Numbered from the stretch's first letter, positions 34,224 through 45,589 are shown. The stretch: DNA of 64,000 nt from Clarkia xantiana subsp. parviflora (GCA_036873135.1 JAPTYO010000008.1:39440819-39504818), one strand, 5' to 3'. The notes: generated from the sequence alone by a model not told the origin. A program made the numbers and translations.

Positions 34224-35529
34224 TCCATTGTAAGGGATTTCAGGACGGCAGTTTGTGTACATCTTTCCTCTTTTCCTAAACCCAATTATTTGTTGCCTCT
34301 CACCTAAATTCTACATTCTAGGAGAATAAAAAATAAATCTATATCATCCGGTTAAAATTCAAAATTAGTGTAAAAGTAACTAAATAAAGGGAAAATAACC
34401 TATTTGGTGTCTCAAGATTACCCCATATGTCTCTCTAAACTTTTTTGTTTGTTAATATTTAGTGTCTCAGGATTTAATTACGTTGTCATTTGGTGTCTCT
34501 GTCAAATTTTGACGTTAAATATGATAGAATGACATCACGTACAGGTCACGTGTGTTTTTTTAAAAAAAAAAAAATTAATACAAAAAATAGCCCCCAAATC
34601 ACGTGCCCGTCACGTGAGGGAACTGAATTTTTTTTTTTTAACTCGAGAACGTGAAAAAAAACAAAAATGCCCCTAAGTCTAAAAAGAGAATCGCCCGTAC
34701 ATCTTCTTCATTCCATCTTTCATTCTGTCACTTCTTTCTCACCAACTCACTCTCCCTCTTTCTCTCCCAATTTTCAAATTCCGGCGAAACTGAGAAGGAC
34801 AAGCATTAGGGTTCCGTCGTTCAGTGGTTGCCGAAGCGCATTTCGGCCACCAATGAAGAGCCTTTGCGGTGGGTCGCAGCGGGAGAAGGTCTGGTTCATC
34901 TCCGGTTCAAATTTCGGTAAGGTGATGGACCAGAATCTTCACCGGGAGTCGTAAATTGAGAGTCTGAGGCGTGTTTGCTTGGTTTACGAAGTATCAACAC
35001 TTAACTTTCGTTAAATAAGGTTGATTATAGAGTGGGTTTACTAAATTTGTGGAAATAGGTAAACTTGTTGCTTAGATTGATATTTTACATGTTTTTCAGT
35101 TGAAATTTGCTTATGTTGTTGTTAGATGTTGATTTTGGATGATTGTCTAAACCCTAATCCTTAAAAACTGAAACTTCAGCAATTTAGGGTTTTTGTTAAA
35201 TTTTGGCTGAATGTGCATGTTTTTGAGTTGAAATATGGTTTGTTTGTTATTAGATGTTGGTTTTGGTTGTTTGTGGGTCTTTTAAATGCATAAAAACTAA
35301 AATTTGAACAATTTATTGATTCGTTTAAATATTGACTTATTTTGCAATGCTTTACAATGAAAAAGTGCTTAGATTTTTGTTAGACCTGCATTTTGGTTAT
35401 TATTGGTTAATCAAATCCTTAATAACTGAAACTTGAGCAATTTTTAATATTTTCAAAGTTTTTGCTGAATTTGAATATTCATTATTTGGTTTGTATTTTG
35501 ATAGTTTTCTTCATTATAGGGTTTTCAAA

Positions 35530-36582
35530 ATGAATGAGGAACTTATAATGATTGAAGTTAATCATCACGGGGGATTCATCTACGCGAACGATGGAACTAT
35601 ACTAGAGTACATTGGAAAATTGAACTTCATTTAGGGGAATCGGAAGTTCGACTTTGACATGCTCATCAAGGATTTGACAAAGAAGTACGGGTATCCCGAA
35701 TGGGACCTTGTACATTATCGGAAGTATGGCCCAGAATGGATTATATCGTTGAAGTTGATAATGTGTAGGTCAGATTGGGCAGAGGTTTTAGAGCAGCACC
35801 TTGAATGTGCTATAATTGTGTTGTACATGTTGAAAAGTGATGTCTTTGCCAGTCGTCCTACGGTTGGATCAGGTACAATTGAGGCTGGGAGTAGTAGGAG
35901 ACCTGAAATCGAAGAATACCGTTTAAACCCAAGACATGAGGACCTACACTGTCCGGATGTAGCAACTTTTAAACTTGCATTGTCCGAGCATAGCATTGCT
36001 AACCGATATGAGTTTGTGTATCGAAACAATTATGCGGACAAAGTTGAAGCAGTTTGCAAGAAGAAATGTGGATGAAGGATCTACGTGTCTAAGATTGACG
36101 GTGAAGACTACCTGCAGGTAACTCACAATATATTAAGTGTATCCATGAATTCAACAGTTGTTATTAGGTGTATGCATGAATTCAGTTGTTTCTATTAGGT
36201 GTGTGCATGATTTCAACTGTTGCTATTTTGTGTATTATTGTTCATAGTCGTTACTATTTAGTGTCCAGAAATGTCAGTTTTTGGTTTGACTGAGATGATG
36301 GTTTTTGGTGTCTGAATTTTTTGTTTGATTCATTTTAGGTAAAGACTTATATTTCCAAACATGGTAGGCAACGCCAAGTGTTTAGAAAAATGTGAGGATG
36401 ATTTCGTTGAAGTATTGGAAATTGAAGATGCAACTCCATTGTGTACTATACTTCCAGGGATCCTCGAGATTGAAACTCCTCCTCAAGAAGCATCTAAAGC
36501 TCCCAAAAAACATCGAACAAAATTGCCTATCGTTAGACAGGTTAGGAGAAGTACTCGTCAGAGGAACATGGTAGATGGATGA
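35530..36582 (+). pseudogene. MULE transposase, N-terminal and tail remnants only
   Basis: The ATG at 35530 starts NEELIMIEVNHHGGFIYAND, the PB1-like N-terminal domain of plant MULE transposases (KKYGYPEWDLVHYRKYG follows). It continues into the MuDR DNA-binding domain (VATFKLALSEHSIANRYEF, AVCKKKCG...RIYVSKIDGEDY). In-frame stops occur at 35632-35634 (TAG) and 36073-36075 (TGA, where a Trp is usual). After a probable intron (36119-36338) the frame gives VKTYISKHGRQRQV. It then passes to a tail of the KKHRTKLP...RRSTRQR type in the 36361-36582 stretch. The DDE catalytic core and SWIM zinc finger are absent, so the element cannot move itself. Confidence 0.75.
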
Positions 36583-37300
36583 ACTAGGGTGTTGGTTTGT
36601 TGTGTAGTTTTTTGGGAGAAGAACTCCATTTAGGTTTCATGTATTTTGCGGAGATGAACTTCATGGGTTGTTGTTCTCGTAGATAGTCTAGTTTGTGTGG
36701 TACTTTGTAATGTTGGGTACTCTACTCTTTAGTAGATACGCTTCATATTGGGCAAATACTAGCCGTGTCACAGAGTACCACAACAAACTTTTGAACATCT
36801 ATGTTCCATTATGAATATTAAAACTATGGTATGGTTTCATTTGGTACCTCATATTAGGTGTATTCGTGATTTTCTGCATGTTTCAACAACAACAATAACT
36901 TACGCATAACACAGACACCAAATGTATGCGTTGTTAATAGTTTGTACATTCATCCACATGTTATTACGGTCAAACACCAACAAACATCAACATAAATAAC
37001 TTCATACATTATTATACAACGCCTAACATAAAACAGACACCAAATACAAACAACGTTAATAGTTAATACATTCATAAAGAACATGTCCCTAAATGAAGGA
37101 CACCAAAAAACTACAACAGACATAACCAACTACATTATTAAGCAACGTATAACATTATACAGACACCAAAAAGTAACATATTCCTAACGTCAGACACCAA
37201 AAAGTAACATTCCACTTATACATGACATCAAAAAACAACAACATAACCTTACCCATTCAGTATTAACAACGTACAACAGATAGTGAATACAGTAAATTGT

Positions 37301-38160
37301 TTACCTTTTCCCTACAAACACAACTTCTATCACTACCAAACACAAGAAGAATATAACGTATTGATACATTCTCTCAAGGCGTTTGAATTTTGCCTCCGAA
37401 TCTGATAATTGTTTCCTCGCCCTAGCTGAAATTCGACTTATATGGCTACACATTCCTTATGGAATCCAGATGAAAAAGTTACAACTTACATCCCTCCCTA
37501 ACAAAGACAAGTACAACAATTAGGGTTAGGGAAAAAATTAACCAAAATTACACATATTGTACGGAAATGAAGAAACACAGAATTTTAAGAGCTATTTCAA
37601 TTGAGTTGAAAAGCATGTTCAATTTAATCGAAAAAAACCAAATAACACTGAAAATGACTAAACTCATTCTAGGAAAAACACTATATCAAAATTAGGGTTA
37701 GGGTTCAATTGAACCCAAAATACCCAAATAGCCCAAAAAGGTGTAACTAGAGACAATTTAGGATTATGCTACATCAATTGAACCAAAATAACCCCCAAAT
37801 TTCTTAAATTTCTGGGTCAATTCGTATTAATTTGCAATACCCACACCAATTAGATGTAATTAGAGACAAATTAGAGTTATGCTATATAAATTGAACCGAA
37901 ATAAGCCACAATTTAACAGAAAGTTAACAAATTTGTTCAATTTCTGGTTCAATTCGTATTAATCCGCAATTACCCACACCGAATTAGAGTGTCTAAAGAA
38001 GCTTACATTGAAAAAAAGACACCCCATAGAACCTCCGGCCGAAATTCGAAACAGTCCATGAGGTTCTCACCACCGCTTCGACGCCGTGCCTACAGTAAAC
38101 TGAGCCTTCATAAGCTTCAAGCCTTCTGTTGCTCGATGTTGACGACGGCGACGCCACCAT
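37301..38160 (-). pseudogene. GRF-type zinc finger plus C-terminal membrane segment (At4g04775-like), inside the MULE
   Basis: Found by reading the - strand; two exons, 38160-38007 and 37497-37301, with a GTAAGC donor (38006) and TTAG acceptor (37498). Joined length is 351 nt, 117 codons including the stop, with matching phase. Exon 1 gives YCRHGVEAVVRTSWTVSNFG then RRFYG, the first half of a GRF zinc finger. Exon 2 supplies RDVSCNFFIWIP and GMCSHISRISARARKQLSD, then a coiled segment and a hydrophobic C-terminal helix (YVIFFLCLVVIEVVFV) ending VGKR. This is the layout of small plant proteins annotated as At4g04775-like. Damage: an in-frame TAA right after FIWIP, and Val where the second zinc ligand Cys is expected. 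The family's function is not established. The gene lies wholly within the transposon. Confidence 0.7.
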
Positions 38161-38536
38161 TCTTCTTCGCCCAGAACCTCCCTTCTCCTTCGCGTCATTT
38201 TTCCTTTCCCGTTCTTCTCCTTTTCACTTCTTTCTTTAAACTGGGACGCGTTTCAGTTTCCACGTCTTCAATTTTATGTTTTGAACAAATGGGTAAATTA
38301 GTCTTTTCACATTTAAGTGAGTGACCACGTGCTTGTCACGTGTGTGGTTAGAAAATTGAAGGAATGGTAAATTGGTCATTTCATCCGACTCCGTCAAATT
38401 TAACACCGAAACTAGACGGAAAACCAAATCGCAAAAAGTTGAATACTGAGACACCAAATATTTAAGAAAAAAAAAAATTAGATACCAAACTGACATAATC
38501 CTGAGACACCAAATAGGTTCTTTTCCCCTAAATAAA

Positions 38537-39424
38537 ATGCTGATATGCACACATATATTCATTTAAGGTTTGGTCATCATATCTTCTTCCCCCCAAACAT
38601 ATATATTATTAACATATATATTATTAGAAAGATCTAATCTCATGTTCATGTTTGTTTTCATACAGAAAGACATCCACAAGTATATCAACTCTGCTTCTTC
38701 TTAAGAGCAGAGTTCCGCAAGATACACTCAGAAACAACAACGATGCATCCGGTTTATGAGTTGCCTGAATAGATTTACTTATGAATGGTTTCTGTATTAT
38801 GGTTGGTTGTTGGTTTCTTTTGCTTTTGGAATATTCATTCATTAAAAAAAAGAACTGCAGAATAATAATCAACGTAAATATATATATAATATATATATAT
38901 GAATGAATACATAACAATACCTCTGCTAATATGCCATAGTGTATTTGATTCAATTTGTCTTTCTTTGTTTCCCAGTTCCCTGATTATCACTAACTACCAT
39001 TTCACTTCTAAAGACGGCTTGACCGCCAAGAAGCCTACAAAGCACATCAAAAACCCTAAACTCTAAGACAAAAGCTCTTACTGTGATGATATCTCCTCCT
39101 CAACCCCACCTTCTTGAAGATGCTGCTTTCACCTTCCCTTAATATTAAGGAATGGACATGCATTCTCAATTGCCAAAATTACAATACTACCTTCTTATGT
39201 CATCACCAGAGACCACGATTCATAACCCATAAAAACTCTGTCTGTCAACTTATGAGAGCTTACCAAGTAAAATGGATGCACCCCTCCCTCCCTCCCTCCC
39301 TCCCTCGGTAATTGTATATTTGGAGCTAGCTATTCATCACGGCCTTCTTTCCAGCTAGAAACGCATTAATGAACTTTTGGTAATTGCGCCTTCAAAGTTT
39401 CAACCTTTTCTAAGATGCACCTCA
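38537..39424. other. Intergenic region between the MULE and the PPR gene 3' end
   Basis: No coding region recognised. Contains an AT-rich microsatellite (about 38875-38902) and a CCCT/CCTC run (about 39282-39305). The part next to 39425 probably includes the PPR 3' UTR on the - strand. Confidence 0.5.
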
Positions 39425-41137
39425 TTATGGGACTTGATCCATCTTTTGTAACAATTCACGAGCTATTTGAGCTTTACCATGTTTGCGAAACCTACTCTCA
39501 AAGGCATCTTGAATGTACACAGGTGGGAGAAAGCCCTTCTGGAGCATCGACTGTAACTTGTCATATGCAGCCTCCAAATCACCCACTTTACAGTGCTTGA
39601 GCAAGGTTTGTTCATCCACTTTTTCTTCCAATTTAGCAGACAAATCCGTCCTTCCATGTTCCTTCAATAACCGATCAACTACACTATATGTGTTGAAATG
39701 AGGACAGATGCCCAAAGAAAGCATTTCCTTGAATAACCTGTATGCAGCTTCCCATTTATTAGCTCTACCATATGCATGGATCATGGCACTGAAAGTTGTG
39801 TTATCGGGTATGCACCTTTTCCTCCTCATGACCTCAAATACACTTTCAGCTTCTTCTAATTTCTCCATTTTGCAGAACATGCATATAACATAATTATACA
39901 CCAACAATTTCGGATCTACCCCAAACGACACCATATTTCTGAACAATTTCGTACATTCTTCAACTAAGCAACTCTCGCATAATGATTTCATCACAGTTGA
40001 ATAGCACTCCTCAAGGCAACTAATCTTTCTGTTCCCAAGAGCATTCAATATCTCAACTGCCTCGTCCATACTACCCAGTCGGCAGACCTCATTCACCAGA
40101 CGGCTAATGACAAAGGCACTTGGCAACACGCCCATATCATAAGCTGCCCAAAAGATGCCAACTGCAGGTGTTAAAGAACCGGTCTTTCGACCTAAGTTTG
40201 GCACTAAAATGGTAAACGGTCTGTAATTGTGATGCACCTTAACTTTTTGAACAGACCCTTCTTTGGCACTCATTACACACAAATCACCTATAAGAATATT
40301 TACTGCCGACCGTGTTGGGACGAGACCAACCCTTCCCATGTCCTGAAAAACCTCAAGGGCTGTCTCGAATCTACCAAACTTACATAACCCAACAAGAATG
40401 TTGCTGTAAGAGTAGGTATCGGGACATTCGATCCTCCTAAATACCGAAATGGCATCATCCATTAATTCCCCTGTAGAATCCTTCTTACAAAGAACATATA
40501 GCATGTTATTGTATACAAAATTATCAGGCTTGCACATGAATCTCTCTTCCATTTCTTCAAACAGGCAAAGGGCTTCCCTAACCCTCCCATCCCTGCCCAA
40601 GAACCTAATACAAGTTGCAAAAGCACGACACGATATTCGGCCTTTGTACGATGAAACAGTGAGCAAGAGGCACTTGATATCATCAAAAAGCTTCCTTCTT
40701 CCCAGGAAATCGACTGCATACTCAATCGCAGAATCCTCAAACTGAAACCCTAACTGAGACCCTGCCCAGGAAAAGAACTCAAGAGTCTTAATCCTACCCA
40801 GATGCCTATAATTCCTCAGGATATCAAGAACCAGGTTAGAACTCATCTTCCCTTTGTAATCGCGGAGCAGGGAATCAAAATCGAGAGAAGAAGCATCTTG
40901 GTGACTAAGCAAGGAGCAGATTGTGGTTACATCTGGTGAGGGAACTACCGCGACGGAAGTGGGCGATGTAGGTGAGGGAGGTGAATTGGGGATTTTAGGT
41001 TTGGGTTGTGGAAGAGTGATGGATCGATTTGGCGAAGTAGAATACGGAAAGTGGTGGAGGAGGAGTAAAGGAGTGAACTTTTTGAAGAAGCTTGGAATGG
41101 TAATAAAACCTCCATGGCTGATCAGCCTCAAGCGCAT
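39425..41137 (-). CDS. P-class pentatricopeptide repeat protein, organelle-targeted
   Basis: Single exon, 570 residues from the ATG at 41137. The longer upstream open frame has no ATG of its own and is not preferred. The N-terminus (MRLRLISHGGFITIPSFFKK) is basic and free of acidic residues, fitting a mitochondrial or plastid presequence; a Pro/Ser linker follows. From about residue 120, tandem 35-residue helical pairs are recognisable: FVYNNMLYVLCKK, YSYSNILVGLCKFGRFETAL, LLVYNYVICMFCKMEKLEEA, TTFSAMIHAYGRANKWEAAY, NTYSVVDRLLKEHG. No E, DYW or SMR tail, so it is P-class: such proteins bind organelle RNA to stabilise, process or splice it. The target cannot be read from the sequence. A Tourist-like MITE ends about 165 bp upstream of the start. 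Confidence 0.92.
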   Translation of the reverse strand: MRLRLISHGGFITIPSFFKKFTPLLLLHHFPYSTSPNRSITLPQPKPKIPNSPPSPTSPTSVAVVPSPDVTTICSLLSHQDASSLDFDSLLRDYKGKMSSNLVLDILRNYRHLGRIKTLEFFSWAGSQLGFQFEDSAIEYAVDFLGRRKLFDDIKCLLLTVSSYKGRISCRAFATCIRFLGRDGRVREALCLFEEMEERFMCKPDNFVYNNMLYVLCKKDSTGELMDDAISVFRRIECPDTYSYSNILVGLCKFGRFETALEVFQDMGRVGLVPTRSAVNILIGDLCVMSAKEGSVQKVKVHHNYRPFTILVPNLGRKTGSLTPAVGIFWAAYDMGVLPSAFVISRLVNEVCRLGSMDEAVEILNALGNRKISCLEECYSTVMKSLCESCLVEECTKLFRNMVSFGVDPKLLVYNYVICMFCKMEKLEEAESVFEVMRRKRCIPDNTTFSAMIHAYGRANKWEAAYRLFKEMLSLGICPHFNTYSVVDRLLKEHGRTDLSAKLEEKVDEQTLLKHCKVGDLEAAYDKLQSMLQKGFLPPVYIQDAFESRFRKHGKAQIARELLQKMDQVP

Positions 41138-41300
41138 CAGAAGACACGACGGAGGGATCGCTGCTTGCTTGTCGGCGGGAATCAGACCTCGGCTGCCTGC
41201 TCTGCTGCAGTGTGGAGAGACAACTGACGTGGTAAGCCCAGTCCAAGGATGGTCTTGCTGATGCCATATCGTGTTTTTTAAGTTATTTGTGTACACGGTC

Positions 41301-41907
41301 ACGTTTCGGTATTGCGATATCTAATATCGGTATTAGCTAATACTTTGTTTGTTTACACTGGTATTAACTAATACTCAATTATAGGAGGAAATTGTTATTA
41401 TATTATACCAACTAAAAGTGATGTACTAATTAATACCAAACTCAAAATTACTTATTTACCCATAACCTTATTTAATATACAACAACTACCCCAAATTCGG
41501 CTCATAACATCGGCCACCGGCGACCCCCGGCCGGGCTCCGGCGACCTCCGGCCGGATTTCGGCGACCTTCGGCCGCCCCCGGCCAAACTCTGGCGACCCC
41601 CGGCCGGACTCCGACGACCCCCGGCCGGACTCCGGCGACCCCCGGCCGGACTACGGCGACCCCCGACCGGACTCCGGCGACCCCCGGCCGGCCTTTAATT
41701 ATATCAATAATTAAAAAATGAATATATCTATTTAGGGGTATTTAAGTCTTTTAGACATTGTATTAGGATATCCTAATGCAAAGTTCATTCAAACGTTGTA
41801 TTAGGATATCCTAATACATGACACAATCAAACATTGTATTAGTTAAGCATGTATTAGCTAATACCGGTATTAGGATATCGCAATACCGGCAAACAAAAGT
41901 ACCCTAA
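41301..41907. mobile_element. Tourist-like MITE with 21-bp GC-rich array (copy 1)
   Basis: The right end (complement) reads GGGTACTTTTGTTTGCCGGT followed by ATTGCGATATCCTAATACCG. The left end is eroded (GGTCACGTTTCGGTATTGCG). The centre (about 41510-41695) is an array of a 21-bp unit of the type GGCGACCCCCGGCCGGACTCC, about eight copies. Inverted relative to copy 2. It sits just upstream of the PPR gene. Confidence 0.75.
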
Positions 41908-42409
41908 AGTAGGGGTTGGATGGGAAATTTGAAGAATAATTCTCGCCTACTAAATTTCGGTTTTTAGATTCGGGTTCAGGCGGGAAAATATGAGAAAAAT
42001 TCTCACTCGACCTCGGATTTCGGGTTTTTTGGACGGGTTCGGGTTAGACCAAACTAACAACTCAGCAATATTTGTCTGCACAATTTTGCAGATTATGTTA
42101 ATTAAGAAAAATGGTAAGCAAACGATGACTTGACTAAGTAACCATGATTACCACACATCGACATCTTGACTAAGTAATCTGGATTATACAGAGCAGAATC
42201 AGATAGCCATCTTGATTCTTGACTACCTGGATTATACACACACATCTTACCCTCATACACGAACAAGTGCATCCAGCCATCCATTTCAAACACATAAGTT
42301 AACAACAATCAATTACACAACCAAAATCTATAATGTGTCGTCTCAGATTCACTCTCTGTATCTATAGTGTATGTAGTGTGACTTTTGTTAGGTCAAGACC
42401 AAAGCATTA
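41908..42409. other. Unique spacer between two inverted MITEs
   Basis: About 500 bp. The left part repeats GGGTTCGGG...AAATTCTCNC words (41930-42050); the rest is AT-rich with no gene. Confidence 0.45.
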
Positions 42410-43032
42410 GGGCACGTTTGTTTGCCGGTATTGCGATATCCTAATACCGGTATTAGCTAATACATGCTTAACTAATACATGCTTAGCTAATACAATGTTT
42501 GACTGTGTCATGTATTAGAATATCCTAATACAATGTTTGAATGAACTTTGTATTAGGATATCCTAATACAATGACTAAAAGACCTAAATACCCCTAAATA
42601 GATATATTCATTTTTTAATTATTATTATAATTGAAGGTCGGCCGGGGGTCGCCGGAGTCCGTCCGGAGGTCACCGGAATCCGGCCGGAGGTCGTCGGAGC
42701 CCGGCCAGAGGTCGTCGGAGTCCGGCTGGGGGTCGCCGGAGTCCGGCCGGAGGTCGTCGGCGTCCGGCCAGGGGTCGCCGGTGGCCGATGTTATGAGCCG
42801 AAATTGGGGTAGTTGTTGTATATTAAATGAGGTTAGGGGTAAATAAGTAATTTTGAGTTTGGTATTAATTAGTACATCACTTTTAGTTGGTATAATCTAA
42901 TACCAAATTCCTCATATAATTGAGTATTAGCTAATACCAAGTATTAGCTAATACCAATACCAAGTGTAAACAAACAATGTATTAGTTAATACCGGTATTA
43001 GGATATCGCAATACCGGCAAACAAACATGCCC
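42410..43032. mobile_element. Tourist-like MITE with 21-bp GC-rich array (copy 2)
   Basis: 623 bp. Termini GGGCACGTTTGTTTGCCGGT and, complemented, GGGCATGTTTGTTTGCCGGT are flanked by TTA on both sides (42407-42409, 43033-43035), the PIF/Harbinger target. The centre (about 42636-42785) has six to seven 21-bp units (GGAGGTCGTCGGAGTCCGGCC type). The array encodes a spurious RRSPESG-like peptide; it is not a gene. Confidence 0.85.
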
Positions 43033-43309
43033 TTAGAGTTTAGACAGGCGGATGGGCCATTAGGCCTAACCCAATAATAATAATAATAATCGGGCGGGTT
43101 CGGGTGAAACGGGCTTTTATGCTCAATATCTGAACCCAAACCCGAATTTTCGGGCGGGAAATTTCAAATCGGTTTTTCAATCGGGACGAGTTTTTCGGGA
43201 CGGTTTCGAAACGGTTTTCCCCGGATTTCAGGTTCTCGGATTTTTATGCCCAACGTGACATTCCACCGGTGATAAAACTGTAAGGAGAAATTATTCAATA
43301 CCGAACACG
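43033..43309. other. Repeat-like spacer with GGGCGGG words
   Basis: The stretch 43085-43250 repeats CGGGCGGG and CGGTTTTTC words as in the 41930-42050 region, suggesting the two MITEs inserted near parts of one older repeat. No gene. Confidence 0.4.
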
Positions 43310-43450
43310 TGAGAAATTATTGCTTGGCTCGGCTTTACAAGGTGAATTTGAGCTGTTACCCCTTAACCAATGAAATCTCACCGCGTGTCAGTTCTCTCAT
43401 TTCCTTTCCTGACCGAGAATTACGTGTTATTCTCCCTCTGCCTATCTCTC
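43310..43450. repeat. Left arm of a diverged inverted repeat pair
   Basis: GAGAAATTATTGCTTGGCTC, GGCTTTACAAGGTG and GTTACCCCTTAAC match the complement of 45310-45430 with scattered differences. The 1.9 kb between them includes a poly(A)-ended insert. Confidence 0.65.
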
Positions 43451-43559
43451 CAACTTTTTACTCTTTTATTTATTTAAAACAATTCAATTTTACATTTTCA
43501 TTTCTCTCTCCGCTCACATCATTAATGATTTTTTTTTTTTTTTTGGAAAGGTTAATTTG

Positions 43560-43835
43560 GGAAAATGGTTTGGTTTTGAAATTTTAGGACTAAATTGAAC
43601 AAAATAAAAGTTAGGGATGTATTAGATGGACTAAATTGTAACAAAATTTAAAGTTTTGGGCTGCTCACGTGCATGGCACATGCCATTTAACGGCCGTTTT
43701 TGACGGAATGGTAACGGAAGTACCAAAACAGTAAGGTTTGGAAACATATGGTACCAATTCGGTACAAAAAAATACTAATGGTATGAACAGTGTAATTTGT
43801 GCAAACATGTGGTACCAAAAGGACCATTAACCCTA
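43560..43835. mobile_element. Fragment of the G-box foldback MITE family
   Basis: TTTAGGACTAAATTGAACAAA, CTCACGTGCATGGCACATGC, ATATGGTACCAATTCGG and ACATGTGGTACCAAAAGGAC match one arm of the element at 29176-29979. Only one arm is visible. Confidence 0.6.
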
Positions 43836-44515
43836 TATTAAAATCAAGCAACACACTTACAAAGTGATAAACGGTTAGGGAAAGGCCTGAACCAAGTACC
43901 TTGAGTGTTAGTGTTCAAAGCAAACCTAGCAAGGCGATGCCCACTACAAACCAGAGATCTAGCTACTTTAACAAAAATAGGAAGAAAACCAAGAGCAAAG
44001 AGTTCTAGTATCCGATAAAACAGTACTATTTTTTTATTAAAATTATTCTTTTGGCCAAAAAAATTATTTATTTATTGTTATAACATATGTATGATATACG
44101 TTTCTGTATATGCTATGAAAAAATAAAAATAAAAATTTTAACCAATAAAATTTATTATATAATATGTATCAGTATTACTACTAGTTTTGTCTTTATTTTA
44201 TCAAAACTAAACAAACATCATAATCCGAAAATTGATTGCCGTAAATATTTTTAGCTTAATTTTTTATATGACAAGAAAATAAAATAGCAAATATTATACG
44301 TAAATTTTCGTTTTTGTATGGAGAATTTATTGAGTGAAAATTAGCAAAGAAGCCATTAATGATGTATAATTAATGATGTAAGGGAGAGTGAGAAAAGAAA
44401 AGATGAATTTGAATTTTTTTTAAATATAAAAAAAAAAGTAAAAAGTAGGAGAGAGGCTGAGAGTGTTGAAGACGTTCTGATTAAAAAAAATAAAGAGAGA
44501 GACAGAGAGAAACTC
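43836..44515. other. AT-rich intergenic stretch
   Basis: No gene or structured repeat recognised. Confidence 0.45.
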
Positions 44516-45300
44516 TTTTTTTTTTTTTTTTTGTGAAAGGATGCGATCTTATTAATGCAACACACAACAAAGAGAAATAGTTAGGGCCAGCATACATGTC
44601 AGCCGAGATAGATGGATAAAACCAAATTCACGACACAAAGTTGACAGATGCCTAAGAGCACAAACCAAATCTGGAAATAACAATACAACAATAAGGAAAT
44701 ACCAACAACAAACTAAGAAAAGAAATGATCGCGAAGATGACCAATGGGAGCCCGGTAAAGGTAGAGACCGTAGATGAGCGGCATCACTTCGACTGATCGC
44801 TTGTGAATCCAACGGAGCCAACTTGACCATATCAATAAGAAGTATACCAGTCATGCAAACGTGTGCCAATTGGGAAACCTGGTCACCGAGAAACAAACCT
44901 GCAAAGACGGGGAGGATAGCAGAAGTAGGAAAAGCTAACAAGACCAAGCTGCACAAGTACCAAAGATCAATCATGTCGAAATACTGGAGGGAGATGGAGC
45001 AGTAAAGGTTCCTTCGGTGATAGACATGACAAAATACCAAACTACCAATGCACCTCTGTCGGAGGAATATCCCAAAGGGACTGGCGCACGTCGGAGGTGC
45101 CGAAGGGAACCTTAGCTTCTCTGAGAGAAGAGGTTTACAAGAACTAGATTCGGAAAAGCCCGAAACAAGGTCGATTAAGTATCCGTGGATGTGGTGATAT
45201 GATTGTTCGATAAAACGATGAGCTAGTGAGTTAGCGATACCAACTTGGGGAGGTGAAGTAGACAAAACCCATGATAACATTTTGGATGAGAAATTCTTAA
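44516..45300 (-). mobile_element. Possible retroposed segment with poly(A) tail (- strand)
   Basis: On the - strand the segment ends with TTAATAAGATCGCATCCTTTCAC followed by an A-run of about 19 (44516-44534). An open stretch of 268 codons (45358-44552) precedes it, leucine-rich and hydrophobic, with no domain I recognise. An A-run at the 3' end implies insertion by target-primed reverse transcription; the source is unknown. Confidence 0.4.
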
Positions 45301-45309
45301 GCTTAACAC

Positions 45310-45430
45310 GACAGAGAGAAACTCGGGCTGGCATGAAAGGTAGTGAAAACTGACACACGAAAAGTTTTTAATAGTTAAGGGGTAACAACTCAAATCCACC
45401 TGGTAAAGCCGAATCAAGCAATAATTTCTC
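45310..45430. repeat. Right arm of the inverted repeat pair
   Basis: Complement of 43310-43450 (TTACCAGGTGGATTTGAGTT, GTTACCCCTTAAC, GAAATTATTGCTTGATTCGG when read on the - strand). Confidence 0.65.
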
Positions 45431-45589
45431 CCCAACACGTGGTTCTGAGGTGGTGCAAAATCAATTAATCACTAGATGATACGTGACGCAAATTAACTGA
45501 CATATGAACACATGCCAATTAGTGATTGGTTGGTGTTGCACTATCACTGAGTCATATGTTGGCTCTGATATATTGGATAATTTCTCGAC
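45431..45589. other. Short unique stretch
   Basis: No feature seen. Confidence 0.4.

Larger units (their letters stand above)
34389..38527. mobile_element. Mutator-like element (MULE) carrying two convergent gene remnants
   Basis: 4139 bp. The inverted termini start GGGAAAATAACCTATTTGGT and, from the other side, GGGAAAAGAACCTATTTGGT. The target duplication CTAAATAAA is perfect (34380-34388 and 38528-38536). The TIRs hold CACGTG-type boxes (GGTCACGTGTG left; ACCACGTGCTTGTCACGTG right). Inside, a transposase remnant reads + and a GRF-zinc-finger gene reads -, each starting next to its own TIR and ending toward the centre. It lies 170 bp 3' of BIO2. Confidence 0.9.

Noticed and set aside
34667..34954. 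95-codon ORF near the left TIR of the MULE
   Set aside because: Low-complexity Ser/Pro sequence before the transposase; may be a leader exon but nothing supports it.
41138..41302. N-terminal extension of the PPR ORF
   Set aside because: Lacks an ATG in frame and would bury the presequence; the MRLRL start gives a typical targeting peptide.
42631..42846. ORF encoding a repeated RRSPESG-like peptide
   Set aside because: Produced by the 21-bp array of a MITE; length multiple of three keeps it open by chance.
44552..45358. 268-codon hydrophobic ORF on the - strand
   Set aside because: Inside a poly(A)-ended retroposed segment; no family recognised and composition does not look like a membrane transporter. 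Kept only as part of the mobile element.
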